A DNA stretch of 64,000 nt from Serratia quinivorans. GTDB lineage: Bacteria > Pseudomonadota > Gammaproteobacteria > Enterobacterales > Enterobacteriaceae. The position numbers and the translations under genes are program-made. Shown here in pieces: positions 18,897-29,612 of this stretch; position 1 is the first letter of the stretch; each line of letters begins with the position of its first letter. The notes beneath the pieces are model-generated. The model saw nothing but the letters and a program-made list of their open reading frames with translations. It was not told the DNA's origin and did not search any database. The stretch lies in NCBI GenBank assembly GCA_900457075.1, contig UGYN01000002.1, positions 3,906,001 to 3,970,000 on the forward strand, given 5' to 3'.

Positions 18897-21800
18897 TGGC
18901 AATAATACCGAGAACAGGAGTCAGTCCCTTGTCAGACAGCACTTTATTATCGACCGAACAGCCACTTGCCACTGAGTTGCCGTTGGTCGCCGCGCAGCCC
19001 GGGATCTGGGTTGCCGATCAAATTTCACCGCACGCCAACGCCTATGCGGTTTCCCACTATATCGAGCTCTGCGGGGCGCTGGACCAGGATTGCCTGCTGC
19101 AGGCGATCGCGCAGGGGCTGTCCGAAGTGGATACCCTGCAGTTCCGTTTTGAAGAGCGTGACGGGGTGCCGATGCAGTGGCATGACCCGCAACTGGCGAT
19201 CCTGCCGGTTGAGCTGATTGATCTGCGAGACTCCCCTGATGCAGCAGCGGCAGCGCGTGCCTTGATGCAGCTGGATATGTCCGGTGACTTACGCATCGGC
19301 AGCGGCAATGCACTGTATCGCCATATGTTGATCCGTCTGTCGGATCAGCGTTGGTTCTGGTATCAGCGTTATCACCATATTCTGGTGGATGGCTTCAGTT
19401 TCACCGCCATTGCCCGCAGAATTTCCCATATTTACACCCGGATGTCGCGCAATGAGCAGCCGGACCCGACGCCGTTTAGTGCCTTCAGTGAAGTGGTTGA
19501 AGAATATCAACGCTACGCACAATCGGTGACTTGCCAGCGTGACGCGGCCTTTTGGCTGAACAAGGCAAAGCAGTTGCCTGCGCCAGCCACACTCTGTCCG
19601 CAGCCACTGGCCGGCCAGACGCCGACCACCCGCATTCATCGGTTATCACAGCTGTGCGACCGCCAGGACTTTAGCCAACTGGTGAACGCCGGTCAGCAGC
19701 AGTTCAGCGTGGCAGATATGGCGTTGGCGCTGGTGGCGCTGTGGGTGTCTCGCCTGAGCGGTCACGCCAGCTTCAGCGCCGGCTTTATCTTTATGCGCCG
19801 TACCGGCTCGGCCGCGTTATGCGCCAACGGCCCGGTGATTAACGTGCTGCCGATCGAAATGCACCTCGATCCTCAGGCGACGCTGAGCGAGGTTGCCGGC
19901 AATATCGGCCGTGAGCTGAAAAGCGTCCGTCGCCATCAGCGTTACGAGGCGGAGCAGGTGCAGCGTGATCTGGGGCGGATCGGTGATGCCCAGCCGCTGT
20001 ATGGCACCGTTTTCAACTTTAAGATGTTCGATTTCCAGTTGGACTTTGGCGATATCGAAGGCATTACCCATGAGCTGGCCTCCGGGCCGGTGCGTGACCT
20101 GGAGATTGCGCTGTATCTTGATGAGGCCGGCACGCTGAAGGTCGATCTGCTGGCCAATGCCGAGCGTTATCAGCGGGATGAGTTGGCGGCGCATCTGCAA
20201 CGCCTGCCGTTGTTGTTACGTCAGTTCGCCGCTCAGCCGCAAATGCCGATCGGCGACGCCGACTTGCTTACCGGGCAGGATCACCAATTATTGGCTCGGG
20301 TCAACGACACAGCTTATCCTGTGGCGCCGCAAACCCTCAGCGGCTTGCTGGCGCAGCAGGCGCAGAAAACCCCGGATGCCCCGGCGCTGGCCGATGCGCA
20401 GTATCAATTTAACTACCGCGAGACTCGCGAACAGGTCAGTGCGTTGGCGCGCCAACTGGTAGCGCAGGGCGTGCAACCCGGCGATATCGTTGCCGTCGCC
20501 TTGCCGCGCTCGGTGTTTCTGTCGCTGGCGTTAATGGCCATTGTCGAGGCCGGCGCGGCTTATTTACCGTTGGATACCGGTTACCCGGACGAACGCCTCA
20601 GCATGATGCTGGAGGACGCTACGCCGCGTCTGATTATCACCGAAGCCAGCCAGCAGGCACGTTTTGTCGGCAAGGGTGACATTTTTCTGTATGACGCGCC
20701 GCTGGCGGCAGACAGCGCGACGGACGTGGTGCTCAGCGGACCCACGCCGCACCATCCGGCCTACATTATCTTTACCTCAGGTTCGACCGGGCGACCGAAA
20801 GGCGTGCTGGTGGGGCACCAGGCAATCGTCAACCGTCTGCTGTGGATGCAGCATCAGTATCCAATGGCGGCGGGCGATGTGGTGTTGCAGAAAACTCCCT
20901 GCAGTTTTGACGTCTCGGTATGGGAGTTCTTCTGGCCGTTGATGGTCGGCGCCCAGTTGGTGATGGCACCGCCGGAGGCGCATCGCGATCCGGAACAGCT
21001 GCTGCAACTGATTGATCAACACCGCGTCACCACGATGCACTTTGTGCCTTCGATGCTGGCGGCCTTTGTCGGTGCGCTGGACAATCGGCAGGCGGTGGCG
21101 TGCTGCGCGCCATTACAACAGGTGTTCTGCAGCGGCGAAGCGCTACCGGCCGAGCTGTGCCGCCTGTGGCAAAGCCGCACCGGGGTGCGACTGCACAACC
21201 TTTATGGCCCGACCGAAGCGGCGGTGGACGTTAGTTGGCACCCTGCCTGGGGTGAGGCGTTGGCCGCCGTCACCGGTGCTAACCTTCCCATCGGTCTGCC
21301 GGTATGGAATACCGGATTGCGTATTCTTGACGCGCGCTTACGGCCGGTGCCGCCGGGGGTCGCCGGGGATTTGTATCTCACCGGTGTACAGCTCGCGCAC
21401 GGCTATCTGGGGCGACCTGAACTGACCGCCAGCCGCTTTGTGGCTGACCCGGCGGGCGACGGTGGGCGGATGTATCGCACGGGTGACGTCGCGCGCTGGT
21501 TACCGGGCGGCGAAGTGGAGTATCTCGGTCGCAGCGACGATCAGCTAAAAATTCGTGGTCAACGCATCGAACTGAGTGAAATCGATCATGCGTTGTTGTC
21601 ATTGCCGGGCATCAAGCAGGCGGTAACCCATGCGCTGGTGCTGGACAATACGCCGACAGATCCGGCCGGTGGTGATGCCCGCCAACTGGTGGGGTATCTG
21701 GTAGCGCAGCCGGGTGTACGCCTTGATCTGGAGGTGCTGCGTGCCGCGCTGGCCGATCGCCTGCCGCCACATATGGTGCCGGTGGCGTTAGTCGAAATGG

Positions 21801-22873
21801 ACGCCTTGCCGCTGAGTGCCAATGGCAAGCTGGATCGCAAAGCGCTGCCGCAACCGCAAAGCGGGGTCAGGGCCGCAGGGCGCGAGCCTGAAGCAGGACT
21901 GGAAACGGCGATCGCGGCGGTATTCGCCCGTTTGCTACAGCGTGAAACGGTGTTTGCCGATGATGATTTCTTTGCCCTTGGTGGACACTCGCTGCTGGCG
22001 ATGCGCCTGGCGGCGGAGCTGCGCCGTGAACTGGGTAAAGCGGTTTCGGTCGGGCAGGTGATGGTGGCTTCCCGCGTGGAACAGCTGGCGCAACTGCTGG
22101 CAGAAGATCGCACGCAGGAAGAGGCCGATCGGACTGGTTTCGACAGCGTACTGCCGCTGCGCACCACCGAAGGTCCGACGCTGTTCTGTTTGCATCCGGC
22201 TTCCGGATTCTCATGGCAGTTCAGCGTGCTGCCGCGCTATATCGACCAGCATTGGTCGCTGGTGGGTATTCAGTCACCGCGCCCCGACGGCCCGCTGGCG
22301 CTGAGCGAGAATATGGATCAGGTATGCGACGCGCATCTGGAGCAGGTATTGCAGGTACAGCCGCAGGGTCCGTATCACTTTATCGGTTATTCACTGGGTG
22401 GTACCCTGGCGCAGGGTATCGCCGCCAGATTGCAGGCGCGGGGGGAAGAAGTGGCCTTCCTGGGGTTGCTGGATACCTATCCGCCGGAAACCCAGAACTG
22501 GGACGTGATGCTCGACGACAACGTGCTTAAAGAAGTCCAGCGCGAGCGCGAGCAGTTCCTGGCCGTTTCCGAAGATGCGCTTGATCCTGCATTGGGCGAA
22601 ACTCGGGTGGCAATGTTCGATAATATCGAAGCCAACTATGCCGACTCAGTGCGCCTGCTTTCAGCCACCCATACGGCGAACTTCAAAGGGCAGGCGACGC
22701 TGTTTGTCGCGCGTCAGACGTTGCAGGAAGGGATGGACGTGCAGCAGACCTGGTCGCAATACGTCGATGCCTTGCAGGTGCATGAGCTGGATTGTGCGCA
22801 CGTAGATATCGTTTCACCAGCATCGTTCAAGGTATTAGGCCCCTTGCTGAACCGTATTCTAAGAGCGCTGTAA
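18896..22873 (+). CDS. entF: Enterobactin synthase component F (NRPS)
   Basis: Single-module peptide synthetase, C-A-PCP-TE, that activates serine, condenses it with 2,3-dihydroxybenzoate and cyclises the trimer to enterobactin. The condensation motif is RYHHILVDGFS (near residue 160). Adenylation motifs include IIFTSGSTGRPKG, NLYGPTEAAVDVSW and YRTGDVARW. The carrier site is LGGHSLLAM; the thioesterase serine is GYSLGGT. Two starts are possible: ATG 18896, overlapping the ybdZ stop, or TTG 18929, which has a better ribosome site (AGGAG at 18916-18920, 8-base spacing). Homology to E. coli EntF (1293 residues) begins at LPLVAAQPG. Confidence 0.97.
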   Translation: MAIIPRTGVSPLSDSTLLSTEQPLATELPLVAAQPGIWVADQISPHANAYAVSHYIELCGALDQDCLLQAIAQGLSEVDTLQFRFEERDGVPMQWHDPQLAILPVELIDLRDSPDAAAAARALMQLDMSGDLRIGSGNALYRHMLIRLSDQRWFWYQRYHHILVDGFSFTAIARRISHIYTRMSRNEQPDPTPFSAFSEVVEEYQRYAQSVTCQRDAAFWLNKAKQLPAPATLCPQPLAGQTPTTRIHRLSQLCDRQDFSQLVNAGQQQFSVADMALALVALWVSRLSGHASFSAGFIFMRRTGSAALCANGPVINVLPIEMHLDPQATLSEVAGNIGRELKSVRRHQRYEAEQVQRDLGRIGDAQPLYGTVFNFKMFDFQLDFGDIEGITHELASGPVRDLEIALYLDEAGTLKVDLLANAERYQRDELAAHLQRLPLLLRQFAAQPQMPIGDADLLTGQDHQLLARVNDTAYPVAPQTLSGLLAQQAQKTPDAPALADAQYQFNYRETREQVSALARQLVAQGVQPGDIVAVALPRSVFLSLALMAIVEAGAAYLPLDTGYPDERLSMMLEDATPRLIITEASQQARFVGKGDIFLYDAPLAADSATDVVLSGPTPHHPAYIIFTSGSTGRPKGVLVGHQAIVNRLLWMQHQYPMAAGDVVLQKTPCSFDVSVWEFFWPLMVGAQLVMAPPEAHRDPEQLLQLIDQHRVTTMHFVPSMLAAFVGALDNRQAVACCAPLQQVFCSGEALPAELCRLWQSRTGVRLHNLYGPTEAAVDVSWHPAWGEALAAVTGANLPIGLPVWNTGLRILDARLRPVPPGVAGDLYLTGVQLAHGYLGRPELTASRFVADPAGDGGRMYRTGDVARWLPGGEVEYLGRSDDQLKIRGQRIELSEIDHALLSLPGIKQAVTHALVLDNTPTDPAGGDARQLVGYLVAQPGVRLDLEVLRAALADRLPPHMVPVALVEMDALPLSANGKLDRKALPQPQSGVRAAGREPEAGLETAIAAVFARLLQRETVFADDDFFALGGHSLLAMRLAAELRRELGKAVSVGQVMVASRVEQLAQLLAEDRTQEEADRTGFDSVLPLRTTEGPTLFCLHPASGFSWQFSVLPRYIDQHWSLVGIQSPRPDGPLALSENMDQVCDAHLEQVLQVQPQGPYHFIGYSLGGTLAQGIAARLQARGEEVAFLGLLDTYPPETQNWDVMLDDNVLKEVQREREQFLAVSEDALDPALGETRVAMFDNIEANYADSVRLLSATHTANFKGQATLFVARQTLQEGMDVQQTWSQYVDALQVHELDCAHVDIVSPASFKVLGPLLNRILRAL

Positions 22874-22889
22874 TACCCAGTGACGGGTA

Positions 22890-22938
22890 GGGGGCGAATA
22901 GATTCGCCCCGATTAACGCGGGCCCAGCATGCTGGGCC
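22890..22938. repeat. Two adjacent palindromes between entF and fepC
   Basis: The first is a 9-bp stem with AG loop (22890-22898 with 22901-22909). The second is a perfect 20-bp palindrome (22919-22938). Together they fill the short gap between convergent entF and fepC. They may act as a transcription barrier for both, or belong to a dispersed REP-like family. Confidence 0.75.
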
Positions 22939-22948
22939 CCTACAATAT

Positions 22949-23752
22949 TTATGACTTACCCAGTGGTACCACCAACGGCGTATGCGAGACAGGATCGTCA
23001 ATGATCATGCAGCGCAGGCCGTACACCTCTTCGATCAGTTCCGCGGTCACAATCTCCTTCGGCGCCCCTTCGGCCACCACCTTACCGTCGCGCATGGCAA
23101 TCAGATGCGTGGCGTAACGACAGGCATGGTTGAGGTCGTGCAGCACCACCACCAGCGTATGGCCGTTTTCACGGTTTAGCTGACGCATCAGCTCCAGCAG
23201 ATCGATCTGATGGCTGATGTCCAGCCAGGTGGTCGGCTCATCCAGCAGCAGCAGCGGCGTTTGCTGCGCCAGCACCATCGCAATCCACACTCGTTGCCTT
23301 TGCCCGCCGGAGAGCGTATCGACCGGCTGTTCGGCCAGTTCGAATACGCCGGTGGAGCGCATCGCCTGTTCCACAGCCTGCTGATCCGCTTCGCCCCAGC
23401 GGCTGAATAGGCGCTGATGCGGATAGCGACCGCGCGCCACCAGATCAAACACGGTGATGTCACCCGGCGCGGTGGAGCTTTGCGGCAGCAGCCCCAACTG
23501 GCGCGCCACCTCTTTGGTGGCGTATTCGCTGATGTGTTTGCCGTTCAGCCAGACAGCCCCGGCCTGCGGCTGCATCAGGCGGCTGAGGGTACGAAGCAGG
23601 GTGGATTTGCCGCAGGCGTTCGGCCCGATAATCACCGTCAGTTCGCCGTGCGGGATAGCGACGGAAAGGTCGCTGGCGACAATCTTTTTGTCGTAGCCCA
23701 GCGTCAGGTGTTCGGCGCGCAACGGTGCGGACTGCAGGGGTTCAGCATTCAT
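22949..23752 (-). CDS. fepC: Ferric enterobactin ABC transporter ATPase FepC
   Basis: 267-residue ABC ATPase energising inner-membrane uptake of ferric enterobactin. Walker A GPNACGKST, signature LSGGQRQRVW, Walker B LLLLDEPTTWLD and the switch histidine (VVLHDLNHA) are all present. It overlaps fepG by 4 bp; the operon runs fepD-fepG-fepC. The FepD-side promoter has a Fur-like box. Confidence 0.96.
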   Translation of the reverse strand: MNAEPLQSAPLRAEHLTLGYDKKIVASDLSVAIPHGELTVIIGPNACGKSTLLRTLSRLMQPQAGAVWLNGKHISEYATKEVARQLGLLPQSSTAPGDITVFDLVARGRYPHQRLFSRWGEADQQAVEQAMRSTGVFELAEQPVDTLSGGQRQRVWIAMVLAQQTPLLLLDEPTTWLDISHQIDLLELMRQLNRENGHTLVVVLHDLNHACRYATHLIAMRDGKVVAEGAPKEIVTAELIEEVYGLRCMIIDDPVSHTPLVVPLGKS

Positions 23753-24774
23753 TTTTTACGTGACTCACGGATTAATAGCCAAATCAGATAAATGCCGCCC
23801 AGGCTGACGGTCAACACTCCGACCGGCAACTGATAAGGCATAAACAGGCGCTGCGCAGCGACATCGGCGAGCAGCAACAGCAGGGCACCGATCAGGGCCG
23901 TCAGCAGCAGCACGCTGCGGTTGGCACACAGGCGTCGCGCAATCTGCGGGGCCACCAGCGCAATAAAGGAGATTGGCCCGGCCACGGCGGTGGCTGCTGC
24001 CGTTAGCGTTACGCCGATCAACAGCAGCATGACGCGCGAACGTTCAACCGGGACGCCCAGCGCGCAGGCGGTATCATCCCCCATCTCCAGCAAGCGCATG
24101 CGGCGGGTCAGGGTCAGTAACAGCAGACAGCACAGCGCAATCACCGCCAATACCGGCAGGCTTTTCGCCCAGTTGATGCCATTAAGTGAACCGGCGCTCC
24201 ACAACCCGGCGGTCATGGCCGACTCCAGCGAGGCGCTGATAATAAGCCAGGTATTGCCGGCCACCAGCAGGGCGCGCACGGCGATGCCGACGATAATCAA
24301 ACGGAATGACTCGACGCCGTTGCGCCATGCCAGCAGATAAATCAGTGCAGCGGTTAACAGGCCGCCGGCCAGCGCCCCGGCGGTAATGCCGATAACGCCG
24401 CCGTTAAACAGCACTATGGCCACCAGCACGCCGCTGTAGGCACCGGTATTAAAGCCAATCACGTCCGGGCTGCCGAGCGGGTTGCGCAGTATCGACTGGA
24501 AAATGGCCCCGCTGAGGCCCAGTGCCGCCCCCAGTAACAGCGCCATCACCACGCGTGGCAAACGCCACTGGGTGACGATTACCGCCAGATTGGCCGGACC
24601 TTCGCCGCGCAAGGCGTCGATCACCTGGGTAGCCGTCAGTGACAAGGCACCTGAACCCAGAGCGTAAATCGCCAGCGCCAAAGCAGCCAACAGCAGCAGC
24701 AGGGCGGTTAGCGTCGGGCGCGACAGGGCGCGCATTTTGTGAATGGTCATCAGACGGGCCGCGGACGTCGACAT
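23749..24774 (-). CDS. fepG: Ferric enterobactin permease FepG
   Basis: 341-residue FecCD-family permease with about nine to ten membrane helices, one half of the ferric enterobactin channel. Family segments include GAALGLSGAIFQSILRNPLGSPDVIG near the N-terminal third and VAGPISFIALVAPQIARRL near the C terminus. It overlaps fepD by one base and fepC by four, so the three are one transcript. The product matches E. coli FepG (330 residues) with a slightly longer N terminus. Confidence 0.95.
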   Translation of the reverse strand: MSTSAARLMTIHKMRALSRPTLTALLLLLAALALAIYALGSGALSLTATQVIDALRGEGPANLAVIVTQWRLPRVVMALLLGAALGLSGAIFQSILRNPLGSPDVIGFNTGAYSGVLVAIVLFNGGVIGITAGALAGGLLTAALIYLLAWRNGVESFRLIIVGIAVRALLVAGNTWLIISASLESAMTAGLWSAGSLNGINWAKSLPVLAVIALCCLLLLTLTRRMRLLEMGDDTACALGVPVERSRVMLLLIGVTLTAAATAVAGPISFIALVAPQIARRLCANRSVLLLTALIGALLLLLADVAAQRLFMPYQLPVGVLTVSLGGIYLIWLLIRESRKK

Positions 24775-25847
24775 TAGCGCTGCCTCCTGAACATATGACG
24801 TTGTCGCACCAGCATGATCAGCAGTGGGGCGCCAATCAGGGCGGTGACGATGGACACGCGCAGTTCACCGGCCACCAGGAAGCGGCCGATCAAATCGGCG
24901 CTCAACAGCAGGATGGGGGTCAGTACCAGCGTCCATGGCAGCATCCAATGCAGTTCGGAACCGCCCAGCCGCCGGGCGATGTGCGGCATCATCAGGCCGA
25001 CAAAGGCTATCGGGCCGACGGCAGCGGTAGCCCCGCCGCACAGCAGAGTAATCGCCAGCAGGCCCAGCAACTGAGTACGAACAATGCCGGTACCCAACGC
25101 GGTGGCCAATTCATTACCCATGCTCAGGCTGTTCAGCGACTTGCTCATCCACAGCGTAATCAGCGTGCCCAACAGGATCGGCAGGGCGACGGTGCGCACC
25201 ACCTGCATATTTTGAATATCCAGCGAACCGGCCTGCCAAAAACGGAGCTGGTCGAAAACCAGTGGATTCAGCAGGGAAATCCCGGAGGTCATGCCTTCCA
25301 GCACCGCCGCCAGCGCGACACCGGCCAGCGTCAGACGCACCGGGTTGAGGCTGCTGCCACCCAGAGCGCCGATCAGCGCCACCAGCAGTGCGGCGAACAT
25401 CGCACCGGCAAAGGCGAACCACAGATATTGGCTGACGTCGACGGCACCAAAGAAGGTGATCCCCAGCACCACGGCAAAGCCTGCTCCGGCGTTAACCCCG
25501 AGAATGCCCGGATCGGCCAGTGGGTTGCGGGTGAGGGTTTGCATCAGCACGCCGGACAGGCCCAGCGCAATACCGGCCAGAATACCAACCAGCGTACGCG
25601 GCAGCCGGGCGTTGGTGATGATGGTGCAGTCCGCACCGCTGCACTGGCCTTTCAGCGCCTGGATCACCGTGTCGAAGGGAATAGATTTAGCGCCGAGTGA
25701 CAGGCTGAGCAGCATAACGATCAGCAGCGCACCAACGGCAATCAGCAGGCCAAAAAGCCTGCGACGAAATGAACGGGAAGTGCCGCCAATAAGACGCTCC
25801 TGGGGAGCGGGGACGGGCTGTGTGCCTGGGCGTGTAATCCGTAACAT
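24774..25847 (-). CDS. fepD: Ferric enterobactin permease FepD
   Basis: 357-residue FecCD-family permease, partner of FepG, with hydrophobic helices starting at about residue 30. Marker segments are GIALGLSGVLMQTLTRNPLADPGILG and VGPIAFVGLMMPHIARRL. The N-terminal cytoplasmic arm is about 20 residues longer than E. coli FepD (334). First gene of fepDGC, divergent from entS with a Fur-like box in between. Confidence 0.95.
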   Translation of the reverse strand: MLRITRPGTQPVPAPQERLIGGTSRSFRRRLFGLLIAVGALLIVMLLSLSLGAKSIPFDTVIQALKGQCSGADCTIITNARLPRTLVGILAGIALGLSGVLMQTLTRNPLADPGILGVNAGAGFAVVLGITFFGAVDVSQYLWFAFAGAMFAALLVALIGALGGSSLNPVRLTLAGVALAAVLEGMTSGISLLNPLVFDQLRFWQAGSLDIQNMQVVRTVALPILLGTLITLWMSKSLNSLSMGNELATALGTGIVRTQLLGLLAITLLCGGATAAVGPIAFVGLMMPHIARRLGGSELHWMLPWTLVLTPILLLSADLIGRFLVAGELRVSIVTALIGAPLLIMLVRQRHMFRRQR

Positions 25848-25876
25848 ACCAATCCATTATTCAATTGAATATAAAT

Positions 25877-25895
25877 GAGTTTTATTATCATTATT
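25877..25895. promoter_or_regulatory. Fur-like box, fepD-entS divergent promoter
   Basis: Reading the minus strand, the 19-mer matches the Fur consensus at about 14 of 19 positions, including AATAATGATAAT without a break. It lies between fepD and entS, where Fur represses both directions in E. coli. Confidence 0.65.
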
Positions 25896-25982
25896 GATTG
25901 CTTTCATCTATGGTACCATGAGTCCCTTCGCTATTGCAGCCCAGACGCTGCCCCTTTTTCTTTAGTTTTGGTGAGAAAGCTC

Positions 25983-27251
25983 ATGAGTAAGCCCTCTATT
26001 TTGCTTGATTTTGGCCTGCTTAAGACCAATGGCGCTTTTCGTGCCGTTTTTTGCGCGCGCTTTATTTCCATTTTAGCGCTGGGGTTGATGGCCATTGCGA
26101 TCCCGGTGCAGATCCAGGCATTGACCGGGTCGACGTTGCTGGTCGGGCTATCCGTAACGCTGGCGGGTAGCGGCATGTTTGCCGGTTTGCTGATGGGGGG
26201 CGTGCTGGCCGACCGCTATGAACGCCGTCGCCTGATATTGTTTGCCCGCTCCACCTGCGGCATTGGTTTTGTCGGCCTGTGCCTGAACGCCGCACTGCCT
26301 ACGCCTTCATTAACGCTGATTTACCTGCTGGCAGTCTGGGACGGCTTTTTCGGTGCGGTTGGCGTCACGGCGCTGCTGGCGGCGACACCGGCGTTGGTGG
26401 GGCGTGAAAATATTGTGCAGGCCGGGGCCATCAGCATGCTGACGGTGCGTTTTGGTTCGATCCTCTCTCCGGCGATCGGCGGGTTGGTGATTGCCAATGC
26501 GGGTGTGGCATGGAACTACGGTCTGGCCGCATTTGGCACCTTGCTGACGCTGATCCCGTTACTGCGTCTGCCACAGTTGCTGCCGCCCCCGCAGCCGCGT
26601 GAGCACCCGTTACGTGCGCTGGCCGGTGGCTTTGGTTTCCTGTTTCGCAACCGGGTGATTGGCATGGTGGCGCTGATCGGCGCGCTGTTGACCATGGCCA
26701 GTGCGGTGCGGGTGCTGTATCCGGCCATGTCCGGTATGTGGCAGGTCAGTGCGGCTCAACTGGGCTTTATGTATTCCGCGGTGCCACTGGGCGCAGCCAT
26801 TGGTGCCTTTACCAGCGGCCGGGTGGCTCATGTCGCGCGTCCGGGCTGGATGATGCTGATGACGGCGATTGGCGCTTTCGTCGCTATTGGCCTGTTCGGT
26901 CTGATGCCGTGGTACGGCCTGGCGCTGTTCTTCCTGGTGGTTTTCGGCTACCTGAGCGCGCTGAATTCACTGCTGCAATACGGATTGATCCAGAACCTGA
27001 CGCCGGATGCGTTCCTCGGCCGTATCAATGGCCTGTGGACGGCGCAAAACGTGGTGGGTGATGCACTGGGCGCGCTGCTGCTGGGGGCGATGGGGGCGTT
27101 TATGCTGCCGGCGATGACCTCCACCAGCTTTGGTTTTGGCGTGGCGCTACTCGGTGTGGTGCTGGCATTTGCGATGCGCGGTTTGCGTCAGGTGGGCAGT
27201 GGCGGGCAAGAAAGCGATCTCCAGCCCGCCGCGGGATCTACTGAGAAGTAA
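25983..27251 (+). CDS. entS: Enterobactin exporter EntS
   Basis: Major-facilitator protein of 422 residues (E. coli 416), with 12 predicted helices, that exports enterobactin across the inner membrane. It begins [21 protein letters not shown] and shows the loop 2-3 motif [13 protein letters not shown]. The open frame extends to 25875, but the ATG at 25983 matches the known N terminus. Divergent from fepDGC; its end overlaps the convergent fepB by 14 bp. Confidence 0.95.
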   Translation: MSKPSILLDFGLLKTNGAFRAVFCARFISILALGLMAIAIPVQIQALTGSTLLVGLSVTLAGSGMFAGLLMGGVLADRYERRRLILFARSTCGIGFVGLCLNAALPTPSLTLIYLLAVWDGFFGAVGVTALLAATPALVGRENIVQAGAISMLTVRFGSILSPAIGGLVIANAGVAWNYGLAAFGTLLTLIPLLRLPQLLPPPQPREHPLRALAGGFGFLFRNRVIGMVALIGALLTMASAVRVLYPAMSGMWQVSAAQLGFMYSAVPLGAAIGAFTSGRVAHVARPGWMMLMTAIGAFVAIGLFGLMPWYGLALFFLVVFGYLSALNSLLQYGLIQNLTPDAFLGRINGLWTAQNVVGDALGALLLGAMGAFMLPAMTSTSFGFGVALLGVVLAFAMRGLRQVGSGGQESDLQPAAGSTEK

Positions 27252-28197
27252 ACTGCTTTTCCAATAGCGTCAGCAGGTTGCTGGCGCTGTAGTAATCGAG
27301 TCGGAAGGTGTCGCTGCCCAATGCGTAAACCCGCTTGTGCTGCACCGCCGGCAGGTCCGCCAGGAAAGGATTGGCCATCAGCCGCTCGACGTCGCTGTCA
27401 TTGTTGGCGAACAGCATTAGCGTCTGGCCGTTCAGGCCTTCCGCCAGGTTCTCACCGGCCAGTTGAATAATGTCCTTGCGCATCCCCATGCTGCGGCTGT
27501 TGTTCAGCTTGGCCGGTAGCGTCGCCAGTGTAAAACCCAGCTGTTTGAGCATTTGCCCCTGGGAGGATGCGGCGGTCCACAGGTTGGCGGATTTGCCATC
27601 GGCGTTGAAGACCAGGGCGGAAACCGGTTGTTCCGGCAGTTTCATACGCTGCTTCAGCGATTGTTCACGTGCGTCGAAATCACTGACGACTTTCTGCGCC
27701 TGGGCTTCGTGGCCGGTGGCCTGGCCCAGTTCGAGTGCCAGTGCCTGCCAGCTTTTGTCGTCGTAATTGACCACCAGCACCGGGGCAATGGCGGAGAGCT
27801 GATCGTACAGACGCAGAGCGGAATCGGCACCGGTCGCCGAGATGATAATCAGATCGGGCGCCTCACCGGCAATGGTTTCTGCGTTGGGTTCGCCGATATA
27901 CAGGCGTTTAACGCCGCGCTGCGTCGCGACAGCGCTCCATTGATGGAAGAACCCTTGTGAGTCTGCCACCCGGTTGTTGGGGGTAGTTGCGCCACTGGCG
28001 ATCACCGGGGCATCAATCGCCAGCAGGGTTCCGGTAACGGTAACGCTGGTAGAAACGATGCGGGCAGGGGCTTGCGTGAGGGTCACGACGCCGTGTGAGG
28101 TTTCGATTTTACGTGGCCAACCGGCGTCTGCGGCATGGGCCGTGCCAATCAGCATCAGCCCAAACAGCATCAGGCTGAAGACGGGGTTCTTCTTCAT
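27238..28197 (-). CDS. fepB: Ferric enterobactin periplasmic binding protein FepB
   Basis: 319-residue class III binding protein that carries ferric enterobactin from FepA to FepDGC. The signal peptide cleaves at about AHAADA. The first lobe begins [30 protein letters not shown]; the domain-linking helix and the second lobe follow. Length equals E. coli FepB (318). Divergent from entC, with Fur-like boxes between. Confidence 0.95.
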   Translation of the reverse strand: MKKNPVFSLMLFGLMLIGTAHAADAGWPRKIETSHGVVTLTQAPARIVSTSVTVTGTLLAIDAPVIASGATTPNNRVADSQGFFHQWSAVATQRGVKRLYIGEPNAETIAGEAPDLIIISATGADSALRLYDQLSAIAPVLVVNYDDKSWQALALELGQATGHEAQAQKVVSDFDAREQSLKQRMKLPEQPVSALVFNADGKSANLWTAASSQGQMLKQLGFTLATLPAKLNNSRSMGMRKDIIQLAGENLAEGLNGQTLMLFANNDSDVERLMANPFLADLPAVQHKRVYALGSDTFRLDYYSASNLLTLLEKQFTSQ

Positions 28198-28220
28198 AAA
28201 GCATTCCTTAGAAGTTAAAT

Positions 28221-28239
28221 AGTAATACTTATCATTTAT
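28221..28239. promoter_or_regulatory. Weak Fur-like box upstream of fepB
   Basis: AT-rich 19-mer with TAAT and ATCATT half-sites, about 11-12 of 19 matches to the Fur consensus, 24 bases upstream of the fepB start. Its position supports the call more than its score does. Confidence 0.4.
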
Positions 28240-28339
28240 ATAATTAAAACTGCTGGTTTTATATCACGATTATGAATGGAAGAACTGTTTACATTTATTG
28301 ACATAGCATATTCACGAGGGTAATTTAACGCGATTCAAT

Positions 28340-28358
28340 ACAAATGATAATCATTATT
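28340..28358. promoter_or_regulatory. Fur box upstream of entC
   Basis: Contains AATGATAATCATTAT, 15 of 19 matches to the Fur consensus in one uninterrupted block. It is the clearest Fur site in the window. It lies about 40 bases before the entC start and should repress entCEBA under iron sufficiency. Confidence 0.8.
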
Positions 28359-28395
28359 ATACAGGTTATTGTTCATGATACGAAAGGGAGCACCG

Positions 28396-29604
28396 ATGAG
28401 CGTTACACTAAACAGTACCGGGCAGAAGAAGCCGCAAAGCAAGGATAGCGAACAAGCTGCTGCAAATGTGTCGCCGACCTCCGGCTTTTTCTTTACCTCT
28501 CCTTTCCGTAGCCTGAGCACCCAAGGCTGCTTTGCCAAAATCACGATGCCGGCCCATAACGGGGACCAGCTTAACGGTGAGTTCCAGCAGGCGGTACAAC
28601 ATGCTTTTGCCGAAGCGAAACTGGCGGGGGTTAAAAACCCGGTTCTGTGCGGCGCGATCCCGTTTGATACTCATCAGCCCTCCGCTCTGTTTATTCCCCA
28701 GCAAACCCAATGGTTTGAGCGCGATGCCTTTCTGGCTGGCGTAACTTCCCCGCAGGACGCGTTGCCGGAAATTATCCGCCAAAATGAAGTGCCTGCCCAA
28801 CAACCCTTTATGCAAATGGTGGCGGATGCGGTGGAAGCGACCCGCGGCGACCAGTTGGATAAAGTGGTGTTGTCGCGTCTGCTGGAGATTGAAACGCGTG
28901 AGCCGGTAGACCGCCAGGCGTTGATGGCGCGGATCATCGCCCAGAATCCTCATGGTTTCCACTTCCATGTCCCGCTGGAACAAGGGGCATTGCTGGGAGC
29001 CAGCCCGGAATTGCTGCTACGCAAATCCGGCGCGCAGTTCTACTCCAATCCGCTGGCCGGTTCTGCCCGTCGTGATGCCGATCCGCAGCGGGATCTGGAA
29101 GTCAGCCAGCAGCTGTTGGTGTCCGAAAAAGATCGCTATGAGCACCAGTTTGTCACCGAAGGCATGCGGCAGGTACTGGCCGACCGCTGCCGCTATCTGA
29201 ATATTCCCACCGTGCCTGAATTATTGAGCACCACCACGCTGTGGCACCTGTCCACGCCTATCGACGGTGAAGCCGCCAGCCGCGCTGAAAATGCGCTGTC
29301 GCTGGCCTGCCTGCTGCACCCGACACCGGCGCTGTGCGGTACCCCGACCGCGTTGGCGCATCAGGTGATCAAGCAGTTGGAGCCGTTCGATCGCGGCCTG
29401 TTTGGCGGCATCGTCGGCTGGTGTGACGCCGAAGGCAACGGTGAGTGGGTAGTGACCATCCGCTGCGGCACGGTGCAGGGCAATCAGGTGCGACTGTTTG
29501 CCGGTGCCGGCATTGTGCAAGACTCTTCGCCGGAATCCGAATGGCATGAAACCGGCACCAAACTCAGTACCATTTCGCGGGCGTTTGGCCTGAACCAAGG
29601 ATAG
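28396..29604 (+). CDS. entC: Isochorismate synthase EntC
   Basis: Converts chorismate to isochorismate, the first step of 2,3-dihydroxybenzoate synthesis. 402 residues from the ATG at 28396, chosen over 28369 because GGGAG lies 5 bases upstream. Chorismate-enzyme motifs: [13 protein letters not shown] segment ([17 protein letters not shown]), [63 protein letters not shown]. First gene of entCEBA. Confidence 0.96.
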   Translation: MSVTLNSTGQKKPQSKDSEQAAANVSPTSGFFFTSPFRSLSTQGCFAKITMPAHNGDQLNGEFQQAVQHAFAEAKLAGVKNPVLCGAIPFDTHQPSALFIPQQTQWFERDAFLAGVTSPQDALPEIIRQNEVPAQQPFMQMVADAVEATRGDQLDKVVLSRLLEIETREPVDRQALMARIIAQNPHGFHFHVPLEQGALLGASPELLLRKSGAQFYSNPLAGSARRDADPQRDLEVSQQLLVSEKDRYEHQFVTEGMRQVLADRCRYLNIPTVPELLSTTTLWHLSTPIDGEAASRAENALSLACLLHPTPALCGTPTALAHQVIKQLEPFDRGLFGGIVGWCDAEGNGEWVVTIRCGTVQGNQVRLFAGAGIVQDSSPESEWHETGTKLSTISRAFGLNQG

Positions 29605-29612
29605 ACATTCTG

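Noticed and set aside
24639..25700. 353-residue plus-strand frame opposite fepG/fepD
   Set aside because: Low-complexity Gln/Arg/His-rich shadow of two well-supported permease genes.
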